DNA of 64,000 nucleotides. It comes from Temnopleurus reevesii (Eukaryota > Echinodermata > Echinoidea > Temnopleuroida > Temnopleuridae). The translations under genes and the position numbers were made by a program. Below, in pieces: positions 35,010-46,680 of this stretch (within the stretch, counting starts at the first letter, position 1; every line of letters begins with the position of its first letter). Location of the stretch: the NCBI GenBank assembly GCA_036244855.1, contig BQKZ01001325.1, positions 27,701 to 91,700 on the forward strand, read 5' to 3'. The notes beneath the pieces were generated by a model. That model made no database searches and was not told the DNA's origin. It saw only the letters and a list, made by a program, of their open reading frames with translations.

Positions 35010-36620
35010 ATATAATTGCGGCGTAAGATGGGTTAACGAAGAGTTTCGTATCATCTGTTATAAAAAGCAAGAGAACACAGAGAGATGCCTGCACAGAAAG
35101 CTCCATTTATGAATGCTTCTATTCCAAATCAAACCTCAGCCAAGATCATTGGATATGTTGAGCATATTATAACACAGGACCATGCCAACTTTTCATTCAA
35201 TTTGCAACAAGTTAAAGCAAATATTTTCCAGAATCATGACTCAGATGCATAATTGCAGTGTAAGATGGGTAAACGAAAAATGTCCTATCATCCGATACAA
35301 AAAGCAAGATAACATAGAGAGCGCCATTCATAAATGAAATATCCGCTTATTCCAAATCAAACCTAAAGGGGGTATCTCACCGGGCTTGAAACTAGTTCGC
35401 GACAAGTTCGCGACTCCAGATTTTGCTAGTTGCAGAGACGTCTCCGCGACGTCTCCGAGACGTCTCCTGAAAATTACGGAGTCTCCAAAGAGTCNGGTCA
35501 TAAGTAGCTTGCTATCAAACTCAAAGCTATTCCAGATGTGATATGAGAAGTATGATATATGTCTTTTAATGTGACACAATGACAATGTGGTGGTAGAGTT
35601 ATAGCATTTAGACATGAGTACCTCTATGCTACTCGAACCTCTCATGATCTAAATATACAAATCTAAAAAAAGTATCTGATGCATGTATACTGTACGTGAA
35701 GGTGACAAAAGACGGCTCAGTAATAGGGCAGTCACACTAACAGACTGATCCAGCCCTGCTCTCAAACCACGTCAACAAAATTGTAATTAGTACTGTCTTA
35801 ATACTCAGTGTATAATTACGGTGTAAAATCAGTACGAAAAGCAAGAGAGCACAGAGATGCTTGCACTGAGAGCACCATTCATTCATGAAATATCTGCTTA
35901 TTCCGAATCAAACCTAAACCAGGAATCAGTGGAAATGCTGAATATAACTGACACAGGTCCATGCCAACGTTTTATTGAATTTGCAACAAGCTAAAACAAA
36001 ATATTTTCCTGAATCAAGGCCCAGAATCGTGGCGTAAGATCGGTAAACTAGGAGTTTCCTTTCATCTAATACAAAAAGCGAGAGAACACACAGAGATGCT
36101 TGCATAGAGAACTCCATCCATGAATGAAATATCCGCTTATTCCAAGTCAAACATAAGACAACAATTAATGCAAATGTTGTATATAACTGTCACACAGCTC
36201 CCTGCCAACTTTTCATTCCAAGTGCAACTGACAAAAAACAATATTTTACTGCATCAAGGCTCAGATGTATACTTGCTGTGGAAGATGGTTAAACAAGCAG
36301 TTTCCTATCATATGATATAAAAAAAAAACAAGTGAGCTCAGAGAGACGTTTGCACAAAGAGCTCCATCCATTGGAATATCCACTTATTCCAAATCAAACC
36401 TAAGCGAACAATTAATGCAAATGTTGAATATAACTGTAACACAGGTCCATGCCAACTTTTCATTTAATTTGCAACAAGCTAAAACAAAATATTTTCCAGA
36501 ATCAAGGCCCAGATGCATAATTGCGGCGTAAGATCGGTAAACGAAAAATGTCTTATCATCCGATACAAAAAGCAAGATAACATAGAGAGCACCATTCATA
36601 AGTGAAATATCCGCATATTC
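35010..36620. repeat. ~236-249-bp tandem repeat array, about six units
   Basis: The unit marker AAAAAGCAAGAGAACACAGA (and variants) occurs at ~35061, 35297, 35837, 36073, 36322 and 36567. Other shared pieces are ATTCCAAATCAAACC and CATGCCAACTTTTCATT. The gap between the second and third marker contains the n at 35495, which probably disrupts the array. ORFs on both strands follow the repeat and are not genes. Confidence 0.82.
35495..35495. other. Single n: sequence join
   Basis: Right of the n, 35496..~35700 resembles 34297..34700 but lacks the MITE found there. It is probably a diverged haplotype, or a repeat unit, joined here. Confidence 0.6.
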
Positions 36621-36639
36621 CAAATCAAACCTTAGCCAA

Positions 36640-38120
36640 GAATAGCTGGAGTGCTAAATATAAATGACACACGGATCCAGCCAAACTACACATACATCCA
36701 GTAAGCTTCACATAATTGTCTACCAGGTCCAACATACAAAAATGCACATCGTCTGCCAACTGGGAGGGAAATTTGATCACGGTGATAGTCGGACATATAT
36801 ATGCAGGCAGTTTGGAATGGCACCAAGTGCTAGTAACCTGCTAATGAGGTTCGGTAATATAAATGTCACGGGTAGACGAATAAGCAAGTAAAAATTGAAG
36901 ACTCTGTAAACCTAATCGATGAATCAACCCCCGTTAAGAAATCCACAAGAATTTTCCTTGCTTGGTCTGCACCGCGGTGTCTCGTAATCGTTAATGTTCC
37001 ACCTTCGCTCCGTCAGGTCGCATTTATACCTCCGTGGAGTGCGACATGTTCCTGATAAGAGGCATGCTAGGGTTTACTAAAAACAAATAGATGGGTCAGG
37101 GAGATGTGAGTAGGGCTTTGCAGAGTGGGGATGGGCGATGAGATTTTAATGTTGGATGATTAAAAATTCATTGTGCTTCAATTTCAAATTGGATTTGCAT
37201 GTGGGAAAGAGCAAGGGGGAGCTCATGAAAAAGAGATACCGTACTGATCAATTTTGCATCTCATTGGGGAGAAGGGGGGGGGGGGTAAAATATTGTGCCA
37301 GTGTGATGCTAAATTTAGAAACAGAACCTTTTGGGAAATGGAAAGCGTTTTCTAATTCTTATCGAAATGGCCTTTTCCCAAGAGAGAATATCATTCCATT
37401 TTCGTAACGAAAAAGGTATTTTAGTGTTTTCCAGCAGATTTCAAGAAAATGACAAAAATGTCATATCATTTGTATAGTGTAGTTTAAAATATATTTCTTC
37501 AAATGTGTTGAATACAGGAAATTCTGTACACCTGTAATTGAAATTGCTGAAGTTTCTACATGTGTGGGAAATTAACATTCGACAGTGGCTGAATCCATTT
37601 GAGAGAATGCTTACAAAATCCATTCATTTTGAGAAGAAGGAGGGGTTTGGGAGAGATTTGTCCCATCTTACCCTCCATTATTCCTCTACCATCCGATAAT
37701 AATATTGACATAGCAATCACAGGAAGCGATAAACCACCATCTATGTACACAAGCTTAAAATTTAATGATATTCAAGGGTTAAAGAAAACAATATCATATT
37801 CACTACTAAAACATTGAAGATTACAACATCCAAAGATAGTTTCCAAAAGGAGAGTATTTATTTGCTCAAATCACAAGTCGGCCAGTGATGGTTAGTTTCT
37901 TTGTTCACTGACCATGATAATTCAAGTACATACAAAAACAATTGTGACCACAAAAAAAAAGGCATTTCTAAACCTCATTTGATGGATTTTGATTTATAAT
38001 CTCCCATCAAAGGAAATTAAAAATATACTGACCTTTATTAAAAAGAACTTGCCATTAGCATACTATTTCTTAATATCAACAAAAGTTAACAAACTTTAAT
38101 AAATTTCATACGAATCCTGT
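36640..38120. other. Intron 1 (long form), unassigned
   Basis: Contains a small GC-rich patch at ~36960-37060 (separate entry) and a G run at ~37267. No coding exon recognised. Confidence 0.5.
36960..37060 (-). promoter_or_regulatory. Candidate TATA promoter in intron 1, upstream of E1b
   Basis: A CpG-containing patch within AT-rich sequence. On the minus strand GGTATAAATGCG puts TATAAA at 37028..37023, followed by GC-richer sequence containing ACACCGCGGTGC (a perfect palindrome). It could drive an E1b transcript with an untranslated first exon, but no splice link to E1b is visible. Weak evidence. Confidence 0.25.
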
Positions 38121-38129
38121 GGGCAAGGG

Positions 38130-38610
38130 GGGGGGGGGCTTTAGGGGCCCTTGTATCTGGATAGGTGGAAGGGGACATAACAATTCCTGAAGTACACCCC
38201 CCCCCTTTTTTTCTTGTCATTGGTCATCATAAGAGGGAGCATCAAAGACCAGTCAAATCCCCTCCTCCAGGACGTTAAATCCAGGATATGTACATGATCT
38301 TTATAAGCCAACCAAAGTATTTTTCTAATATATAGTAAGTGGAAGGGGGGCAGGAAAATTCCTGAAGATCCCCCCCTCCTCCCCCTTTATCTTGCCATCG
38401 GCCATCATGAGAGGATACACTGAAAACCTTCCCAAGGCTGTCAAATCCAGGATATGTGCATCGATTTATAAATAAGCCAACAAAAGGTATATTTTTTTTA
38501 GTATCTGGGCAAGTAGAAGGGGGCATGAATATTCCTGAAGACCACTCCCCCCCCCCCTTTTTTTATTCTTGTCAAAGGACATCATTAGAGGGGGCCCCCA
38601 AAACCAATCA
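38130..38610. repeat. Three-copy tandem repeat, ~175-bp unit with poly-G/poly-C
   Basis: Units share ATTCCTGAAG (38181, 38360, 38531), then a poly-C run, CTTGTCAT-like sequence and CATCATNAGAGGG. The C runs number seven to ten bases. Confidence 0.8.
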
Positions 38611-38838
38611 CTCCCCTGTAAAATCCTTTACCTAAATGAGCCTGTTTTTCGCCTTTTTAACAATTGGAACCTATGAAAATGTGGGAGGTTGGGTGTTGGA
38701 CGACAAAGAGGGGGTAAGCCTCTTAATTTTCGGGAGAAAAAGATCACTTGAATCTGCTTTTAGCTGCACAATTGATTTTAGATAACAGTTACCTCATGAA
38801 TGTTCAATATTCAATCTAAAATCATTTTTAATATGTAA

Positions 38839-38977
38839 AGGGAATAATTTTCCTGATATCCCATAACATTGCATTTGTATAGTAACTTTTTCGCATAGAA
38901 CTGTACAATGAAGTGTTGGAAATGATTCCTCAATTACTAAAACTGCTAATCAATTCTGAAAACTAAAATTATTCCCT
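38839..38977. mobile_element. MITE of the CAGGGAATAATTTT family (short copy)
   Basis: 139 bp with ends AGGGAATAATTTTCC and AAATTATTCCCT. It has an internal deletion compared with 30198..30370. Confidence 0.8.
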
Positions 38978-38984
38978 AATGTAG

Positions 38985-39510
38985 CTGGAGAGCTTTATCC
39001 CAACACTGGGTATATAAGTCTTATTTGGTGGAAATCTAGAACAATTAACAATTTACATGTATATTTAATCCCTTTTTTTTGGTATTAGATGTACTTCCCT
39101 TTAACAAAAAAGTAGGTAAAATTCTAATTTCGAAATCAATTAGGTCAGAGTACAACTGATCAAGGATAAAGGGAAAAGAAAAGCCACAAATTATCACTTT
39201 CATTCAATAAAATTACTCTTGATTCAGCCCTTGACATCATTTTTTTAGTTGGAGAGTTTGGAGTTGGAGAGCTTTATCCGAACAGGGGGTAATCTAAATT
39301 TTAAATCGTGGAAATCTAAAACAATCAATGCTTTCTAATTGAACCCTTTTTTCTATTTAATGTATAACTTCCCTTACAAAAATAGGTAAAATATTAATTT
39401 TTAAGTCAATTAGATTGGAATATGATTGATCAAGGATAAAGGGAAATTAAAAGCCACACATTACCACTTTCATTCAATACAGGTACTTTAGATTCAGCTT
39501 TTCTCATCAT
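38985..39510. repeat. Two-copy tandem repeat, ~265-bp unit
   Basis: TGGAGAGCTTTATCC, GTGGAAATCTA, TGATCAAGGATAAAGGGAAA and CACTTTCATTCAATA appear in the same order in both units. Confidence 0.78.
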
Positions 39511-39755
39511 ATTTACAGTGCAAGAATGAATTGTTTGCTTATCTGTTATCACTAAAAACACAAAGTTGGGAACCATAGACTGATTGCTGGGCTAAATCTA
39601 TTGTTCTGATCTCTTATAGTGATAACAGGTAGCACAGTATTCTAACTTGCACTTCACATGTATATTTTAATGCACACGAGTTTGAAATGGGACAGCATGA
39701 TACAGTTACATTTCTTTCAAACATTTTGGGAGGATTTCTTGAAATAATGGGGTGG

Positions 39756-40309
39756 TTAAAGTGGAATTAACCCCAGGCACTAATGCGCCGTCAGTGGATA
39801 TAATACAATGATCAAACTCTGAAAATTTGAGCAAAATCTGACAATCCTTTCAAGAGTTATGAATATTCCAAATTCTTTACTTACACCCCTTAAGGGCTCC
39901 TTTTGTTGGCAACCTGCAGGCACAAAATGGCTGCCAAAATGGAGAACTCTCTATTCACTTTGTATACAGAAATTCACATTTTCTTATTTTTCTTCAAGTA
40001 TATAATATGGACATAATATTAATTCATCATGCATATTGAAATGAATCTTCTTGATAACTTGTCTACTTTAAAAGGGAACAAAATGCAGAATTCTGTGTAC
40101 AAAGTGAATGGAGTGTTCTCCATGTTGGCAGCCATTTTGGGCTTGTAGATTGCCAACTCAAAGAGTCCACTAGAGGTGTACAATAAAAACTTTGAAAATT
40201 CACAACTTTAGGATGAATCATCTGATTTTGCTAAAATTTTCAGTTTGATCATTGTACTTTTCTCCATCCACTGCCAGAACATTAATGTATGGGGTAGATT
40301 CCCTTCTAA
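39756..40309. mobile_element. MITE/foldback of the TTAAAGGGG family
   Basis: Ends TTAAAGTGGAATT and ATTCCCTTCTAA. The interior carries GGCTGCCAAAATGGAGAA and its inverse TTCTCCATGTTGGCAGCCAT. Confidence 0.75.
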
Positions 40310-40881
40310 AGTCTGGGGTTAAATATCCTTTAATATCAAGTATAAAAACTTGAATGCACTTGAGTAATTGTTGCATTTGAACCAATTGATTTCCTCAGTT
40401 TTATCAGAATGCGCTAAACCAAACCCATGGTTTAAACCAGGTTTAGAGCTCAAGTAAAGTTTTGGTAAAAGCGAATATTTTTGTCCAGAAATTTTGTCTT
40501 CAAATCTAAATAAAATGAAATATTGCATCATGAACATGTTACACAAAAGATTCTGTGAAAAATGAATGAGTTATAATAAAGCTACAACCTAGAATGTGCC
40601 AAAAAAATCTCAGTATAGGGTACCCCCATACTGAACCAATATTTCTCATGCACAGAATTAGATGAAAATTTCAAAATTTATTTTTTGTGTATACCTTTTT
40701 ATTATTCTTTTGTCAAATCTTGGGAATAACCTCGTATATGCCTGATAACAAACAAAATATCATTATTACCGAGAGAGGGTGCTAACTATGATTTAAAGGT
40801 CACAAATTCAAATTTTAAATGTGACTCAGTGCACAAAATCTTATCCTATCGTCTCAGAATGTGTGTAAGATAGTCACGTTT

Positions 40882-41195
40882 GGAAGCGTTGTGGTGTAGT
40901 GGTTCTGACTCTCGCCTTTCAGGCAGAAGTCTGCGGTTTGAGTCCTACCCATGGTGTTAATTTCCTTCAGCAAGAAATTCATCCACACTGTGCTGCATTC
41001 TACCCAGGTGAAAAATGGGTACCTGACAGGAATTTATTCCTTGGAATGCTTGAGTGCCTAACTGGCTTGCTCGGCAATTATAACCAGGGTAATAATATGG
41101 TACCTAGTATCAAGCACAGTAGAGTATATGCATATAGTGATTGCGTTATATAAATGGACCTATCATTATCATTATTATTATTATGTTAAACATCC
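40882..41195 (+). mobile_element. tRNA-headed SINE (plus orientation)
   Basis: Starts with GGAAGCGTTGTGGTGTAGTGG (A-box region) and GGTTTGAGTCC (B box). The body has TTTCCTTCAGCAAGAAATTC and GGTACCTGACAGG, and the tail is ATTATTATTATT. The head is tRNA-like but does not form a functional tRNA. Confidence 0.82.
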
Positions 41196-41835
41196 GGTAA
41201 AATTTCTTAATCGTTACCAACACTGTATTTGGGCTTTAAACCATGGACTACAAAATATACACCACCATAGAAAATTCTGTCCGGTATCTCTTTCGGAAGG
41301 GTGATGTAGCACAAATATTTCCTGCTACTCAGCTTCCTGCACTGCCTAGGATCCTGTATGAAACCTTAGTACAACAAGCTGATTTATCAAATGCTACTGT
41401 GTGGGTATACACGACTAATTGTTTCTCCATAGACCCATGTATTATTTTGCCTTTTTAAAAATTCATATTTGGTTGAGTGTTTGGTAGCAATGGAAAGGAA
41501 ATTTTCTTGACTTTGTCATTCTGCATTCAAAAATACATCTCGACCAGCTCATTTTCAAGAAATTATCCCTAAAAATTAACATAGGAACATGTCTTGAATC
41601 CATAAACTCCATTCCCCTAAGGAGGTAAAATGAGTCTATCTGTAGCTGTGTCAAGGAGTTCCAAAAATCAAGAATCATTAGGTTCCCTTTTCGATAAAGA
41701 AAGTTCATATCTTTTTTTGTTATTGTTGAAAGTTCATTTTTTCATATCATTTACTAATATCCAAAGTTGAATAATCACTAATGCACATATATTAACAATA
41801 ATCAAGTATACCTGAACTTCAAAGGGTTGCCTCTG

Positions 41836-41905
41836 AGTGGTGTTTCACCAAGATAAAAAAGACTTTACGCACGACTTTAAGTTCGACTGGTACCCCTTCT
41901 TGTGC
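41836..41905. mobile_element. Half copy of the GGTGTTTCACCAAG MITE
   Basis: Matches the left arm of 18634..18812, including GTTCGACTGGTACC. No right end found. Confidence 0.6.
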
Positions 41906-42214
41906 GTATTTTACACATGCTCTGATATGATTTGGCAAGTATTTTTTAATAGTATGCTATTCAAAGTTTCTCTGTACATGTACGTGTAAGTTTTTACATC
42001 TTAATTCACCCTAGGAATATCAAAAGCCACACTGCAGGAAACATGGGTTCTCCCATACTGCAGAAAATAAATAGACAAAATATCTTGATAATTGTAAATT
42101 TGGAAGCAAATTCTTCTCTGCAACACCATCATCTCATTTAAAACTACTCTAACAAACACCCGACACTGGTACATATTGGGCTTCCATTTTATCATGTTTC
42201 TACCAGTACCAGTA

Positions 42215-42443
42215 AATAGGCTGGTTTACTATTAGATTCAAATTCATGTGCCTTTTTTGCCGACAATCAAAGTTACGTGACATTCGGTAAACTGTTTAAC
42301 AACAATGGATCTACTATACTTGGAATCTAGTATGTAAACATTACTTGTTGATATGTTAGGCAAAGGATTATCAAGAACAGCCTCTGTGTGTAGATTTTTG
42401 AGAACACATAAAATTGTCCACATATCGATAAATATGCCTATTT
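42215..42443. mobile_element. Degraded MITE of the AATAGGCGGGTTTAC family
   Basis: Left end AATAGGCTGGTTTACT. The interior contains CTTGGAATCTAGTATG and ATTACTTGTTGATATG. The right end is degraded to ATATGCCTATTTT. Confidence 0.6.
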
Positions 42444-42585
42444 TACAGAGGCTTATCTTTTGTTACCTTATCATAAAGTGCAACTGAATGTTTATGCAGC
42501 AACTTAGAAACACACTCTCAATAGCTACATCGTTGCACATATATGCATGTCTTTTAAAATTGTCATGTCCTAATAAGCAAGAGTA

Positions 42586-43191
42586 TTAAAGGGGAACTAC
42601 AAAAAACACTCAGACATTAAATTGCTATCATTAAATGAAGAAAAATAAGATTAATAAACTGTGAAAATTTGAGCAAAATCGGATAATCCATTCAAAAGTT
42701 ATTAACTTTCAAAGTTTTGATTTACATCCCTCATGGGCTCCTTAGATTGGCAGACGTACAGGCACAAAATGGCTGCCAACATGGAGAACTCTCCATTCAC
42801 TTTGTACACAAAATATTATACTTTCCTCTTTTTCCAGAAAAGTATACAAAACTTTTTTCTTTGGGGTTAAATGTATTATAGCCACATTAATTCTGCAAGC
42901 ATTCCAGAAAGAACGGTGTTGATTCCTCATTTGAAATATGATATTGATCCATTTTTAATCAATTTATATACAAAGTGAATGAGGAGTTCTCCATGTATGA
43001 CATCACAGATTATGCAAATTGGCTATACATTGCCAATTCAAGGATGCCCAGCACAGGTGGAAATGATAACTTTGAAAATTCATAACTTTTGAACGAATTA
43101 TCCGATTTTGCTCAAATTTTCACAGTTTGTTCATCTGATTTTTCTTTACTTACTGACCATACATTATTGTCTGGGTGTAATTCCCCTTTAA
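42586..43191. mobile_element. MITE/foldback of the TTAAAGGGGAACT family
   Basis: 606 bp. Ends TTAAAGGGGAACTAC and GTAATTCCCCTTTAA. The interior has matching inverted pieces such as GAGCAAAATCGGATAATCCA versus ATTATCCGATTTTGCTC. Confidence 0.85.
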
Positions 43192-44050
43192 TAAGCTCTC
43201 GGATAACTACATGCAAAGTAATTTTGACATAAAGTGATTTTACAACAAGTTTAGAAATCATTGAAAGCTAAATAATACAATAGTTCTCAGAATGAATGGA
43301 GATTTATGACTCTCATTTTCATAAATGATCCTCTTGAGATTTACTGGAGAGGATCAAGAGTACAATAATTTTGAAACTGACAAGTGGTTGTGAGAGTTTC
43401 GTTAGAGTTGTATTGTTAGAGTTTGTTCTGGACTTAAACCCAAGCCCAAGTCGACTCTGTTTAATACAAATAAATAAATGCTGTTTCAATGGTGATGTAT
43501 TTGTGATACCTACTCCCTCTGGTGATTAGTTTGCAGGCACAATCCAGAGTCTGCAGGCAGAGACTATTCTATATAGGCCTACTGTATGTTATGAATCGAA
43601 GGAAAATAATGTACAGTGTGTTTGCAGAATCTGTATAAATACACAAATTATTACAACACTGAATCCCAATGGTCTGTGCCTGCAGACTATGCATATACAG
43701 TATATGCAGGATCTGTGATACACGTTTGATATAAGTTAGGCCTCAATTCAACATTTTAAGGAAAACATGCAGAAAAGAAATGAAGTACGAGACAGCATTT
43801 GAACAAACAATTTTCTTCAGAAATTGTAGTTCTTATTGATTGCAGAGAATTCAAGATTGCCAAATCTTCACATTCGTTCTGTGTTCAAATAAAAATTCTT
43901 ACCATAATACCATGCAACTTTCCATGTAAACAATGATGCAAACATTTGCTCAAATACAGAAAAAAAATTATCATGATGAGGGAGTGCCCACACGATGCTG
44001 AGGTATGAAATGCAAAAAAAAAAATGCTATGTAATTCTGTTTGTCATCAT
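43192..44050. other. Intron 1 sequence, no feature recognised
   Basis: AT-rich. The pieces AGTCTGCAGGCA near 43548 and TGCCTGCAGACT near 43677 are inverted partners about 130 bp apart and may mark another degraded MITE. Confidence 0.4.
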
Positions 44051-44227
44051 CAGGGTGCTACAAACCCACTTGCCCGAATGCCCAGGGCAACGAAATTCAA
44101 CCATTGGGCAAGTAAATGATATTGTTACTTGCCCAAAAAGGCATATAGAAATTGTGTTTGGGCCAGTAATTTGAGAGGCCACTTGTGCTGTTGGGCAAGT
44201 GGTTCAAAAAATTCTTGTAGCACCCTG
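44051..44227. mobile_element. MITE, TIR CAGGGTGCTACAA / TTGTAGCACCCTG
   Basis: 177 bp with 13-bp perfect ends. Subterminal CCACTTGCCC is matched by GGGCAAGTGG. Confidence 0.88.
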
Positions 44228-44429
44228 AATGATTCATGTCGCATTACCAAGATATGATCATTGTGCTCACCACTCAACTTATGATCGGCTAACAATCTGC
44301 TTGGGAAATAGATCATACAAGCAGCACTAATTATAGGTTTTTTTTTGACAAATATATATATTTTGACAAATAAAATCTACCCGATTCTCATTCCAAAAAC
44401 TCAAACTAAACCGGGCTTGATCTTTACAG

Positions 44430-44765
44430 TGGAGGCGTTGTAGAGTAGTGGTTTAGACTAGACTAGTAGTGGTTTAGACCTTTCGACTAGAGGGTTGCAG
44501 GTCCGAATTCCACCTACGACGTTAATTTCCTTCAGCAAGAAATTCATCCACATTGTGGTGCAGTCGACCCAGGTGAGGTGAATAGGCACCTGGCAGGATT
44601 TTTTTCCTTAAAATGCAGCACGCTACTAACAGCTGCACTGTTAAAGCCAGGGTAATTATGCTACATTGTACATTGTAGAGCGCTTAGGGACGACAGATAA
44701 AGTTGGTGTTAGACGCTATATAAGAACATTTATTTATTATTATTAATATTATCATTACTATTAAA
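44430..44765 (+). mobile_element. tRNA-headed SINE (plus orientation)
   Basis: Same family as 40882..41195. The head contains a small duplication (GTAGTGGTTTAGAC twice). Tail of ATT/TTA repeats at ~44736-44760. Confidence 0.82.
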
Positions 44766-46680
44766 ATTCCTTTAGAGAGCCAGTCTGGCTCCTTGCCTTC
44801 ATTTTTGGGAGCCCTTACATACGGTACATTATACTAAATCTGAGACACTTGTGATGTTGTTCACTTAACAAATTCATAATAATTCATTGTTGAGCCTATC
44901 CCACTTTTTTCATCACGTGATATTTTCTATAATTTCTATTCATCAGGGTTACTGGTAATTAGTTTTATGCTATTTGTACATGTTTGTACAAAAGCAAAAA
45001 AGCAAATTAAATAAAACTTTCCTTTTTTGTATGTTCTACTGTATACTATGGATCTACTTTTGTTGAGATTGTTCACAGGAGTCTATCTATTACAGCACTC
45101 TAAAGGGGGTGCTGCTAGAAATGTGTTATTCATTGCAAATCAACTGCAAGTATAAGGTTTGCAAATTGTAAAATGTATTTTCATTTGTGCATGGCCTGCA
45201 CTTTTAACAATATGAGCAATAAAAAAAGCAATGATTTTGATTGGCTTGTGTCGATCCCTTGCAACTTCGATTAATTGCTGCTTTCTTGCAACACCATATT
45301 TGCTTCATATAACAACCTATTTTAGATACTGAATACCTTGTAAGATATACTTTGACATTGAGCAAACTGGTATAATCAATTCCTTTCAATAAATACAAGG
45401 TTATCTGATACCAGCCGATAATTTTATGGGATGAAACAAAAGTATACGATAACTCAAGACAAATAACAAACAATCCCTGTTTACAAGAAAATCCTCACTG
45501 TGAGGATGGTGAGGGAATATATGGTTAAAATTGCAATGAAAAGAATAATTTAAAAGAAACAAATATCAATTTGGGTGTAGAGGAAACCATAATTACCTAG
45601 CCTACATTCCCCTCTAAACATGAAATCAATCATATCTGTTTACTGATTTTAGTTCAATGATGATGGTAATCGATCACTCTACAAAACAATTATTCAAAAC
45701 TTATTTAATGTGCTTTCAACCATTTTACTGTATTGTTTCCTTTTTTTCACTTAATCACCTGTGCCTGATAATTAAAGTGGATACTGTATCTTGGAGAAGT
45801 AGCCATGAGAATATGACTCTGAGATATTTACTATAAAATTCATAACATCAAAATCAGCCTCTACAATGTAGCAGCCAAATTTTGAGACCAATCATATGGT
45901 TGGCGGAAAACATTTGGAAAGGTTGAATCGGTCATAAAACCACAAACAATGCATACTTGATCATTAATGAACATTGCATTGCATACTTTATAAAAGTTGA
46001 CAAGATAAAAAAAAATGACAGGTCATTGAAACAAATAAATAATACGTAAATCTGTCCTTTCCAGAATGGAAATCCAGAGGATCAATTTCCTTCTCACTGA
46101 AAGACAGACTACTGATTGGAATAGGAAGTTATCAAATCAATCTCTTTTTTCAATTCGGGCCATCAACAATTGGAATGGTCTCCACAAGGAAGCAGCTTCT
46201 GCAACTTCCCGTCAACATGTTTTAAGTTAGACAGAAAAATCTGACTCTCGGAGGGGTTTTTTAACGATTTCTGACTTTTGGTGGTGCCCCCTCCAGAGAG
46301 TCAGAAAACGCCCCAATTCAGCGTGTAGTGCAGGTTGTTGAAGTTACAATACACAGCGTCTATGGGAGAAAGGGTGCTGCCGCGCACCCTCACGAAAATT
46401 GGCTATTTTATATTTGTATAATATTAACTTAACTATGAATACGATAAAAAAATATATAATTTTTCAGATTACCTTGAAGGTTTCCCCAAAAAACCTTGAA
46501 AATCTGTGTTTTCTGAGTGAAAATCAGAGGGTATCACTACAAGTACAACTTCATCACAGGCGTCTTTAGCGCCGTTAACGGTCTATTGAGGAAGGATGCG
46601 TAGCGTTATTTTACAATGACGAAATTCGTCGATTCGGACGTCTATAACATACGAGTGAATTTAAGGCCTTATTGAACGTC
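44766..46680. other. Intron 1 sequence, mostly unassigned
   Basis: AT-rich with no exon recognised. Near 46555-46580, GGCGTCTTTAGCGCCGTTAA resembles a diverged edge of the hairpin array that follows. Confidence 0.45.

Noticed and set aside
40882..40960. Possible tRNA gene
   Set aside because: A and B boxes are present but arms do not pair properly and a SINE body follows; the same head recurs in other SINE copies.
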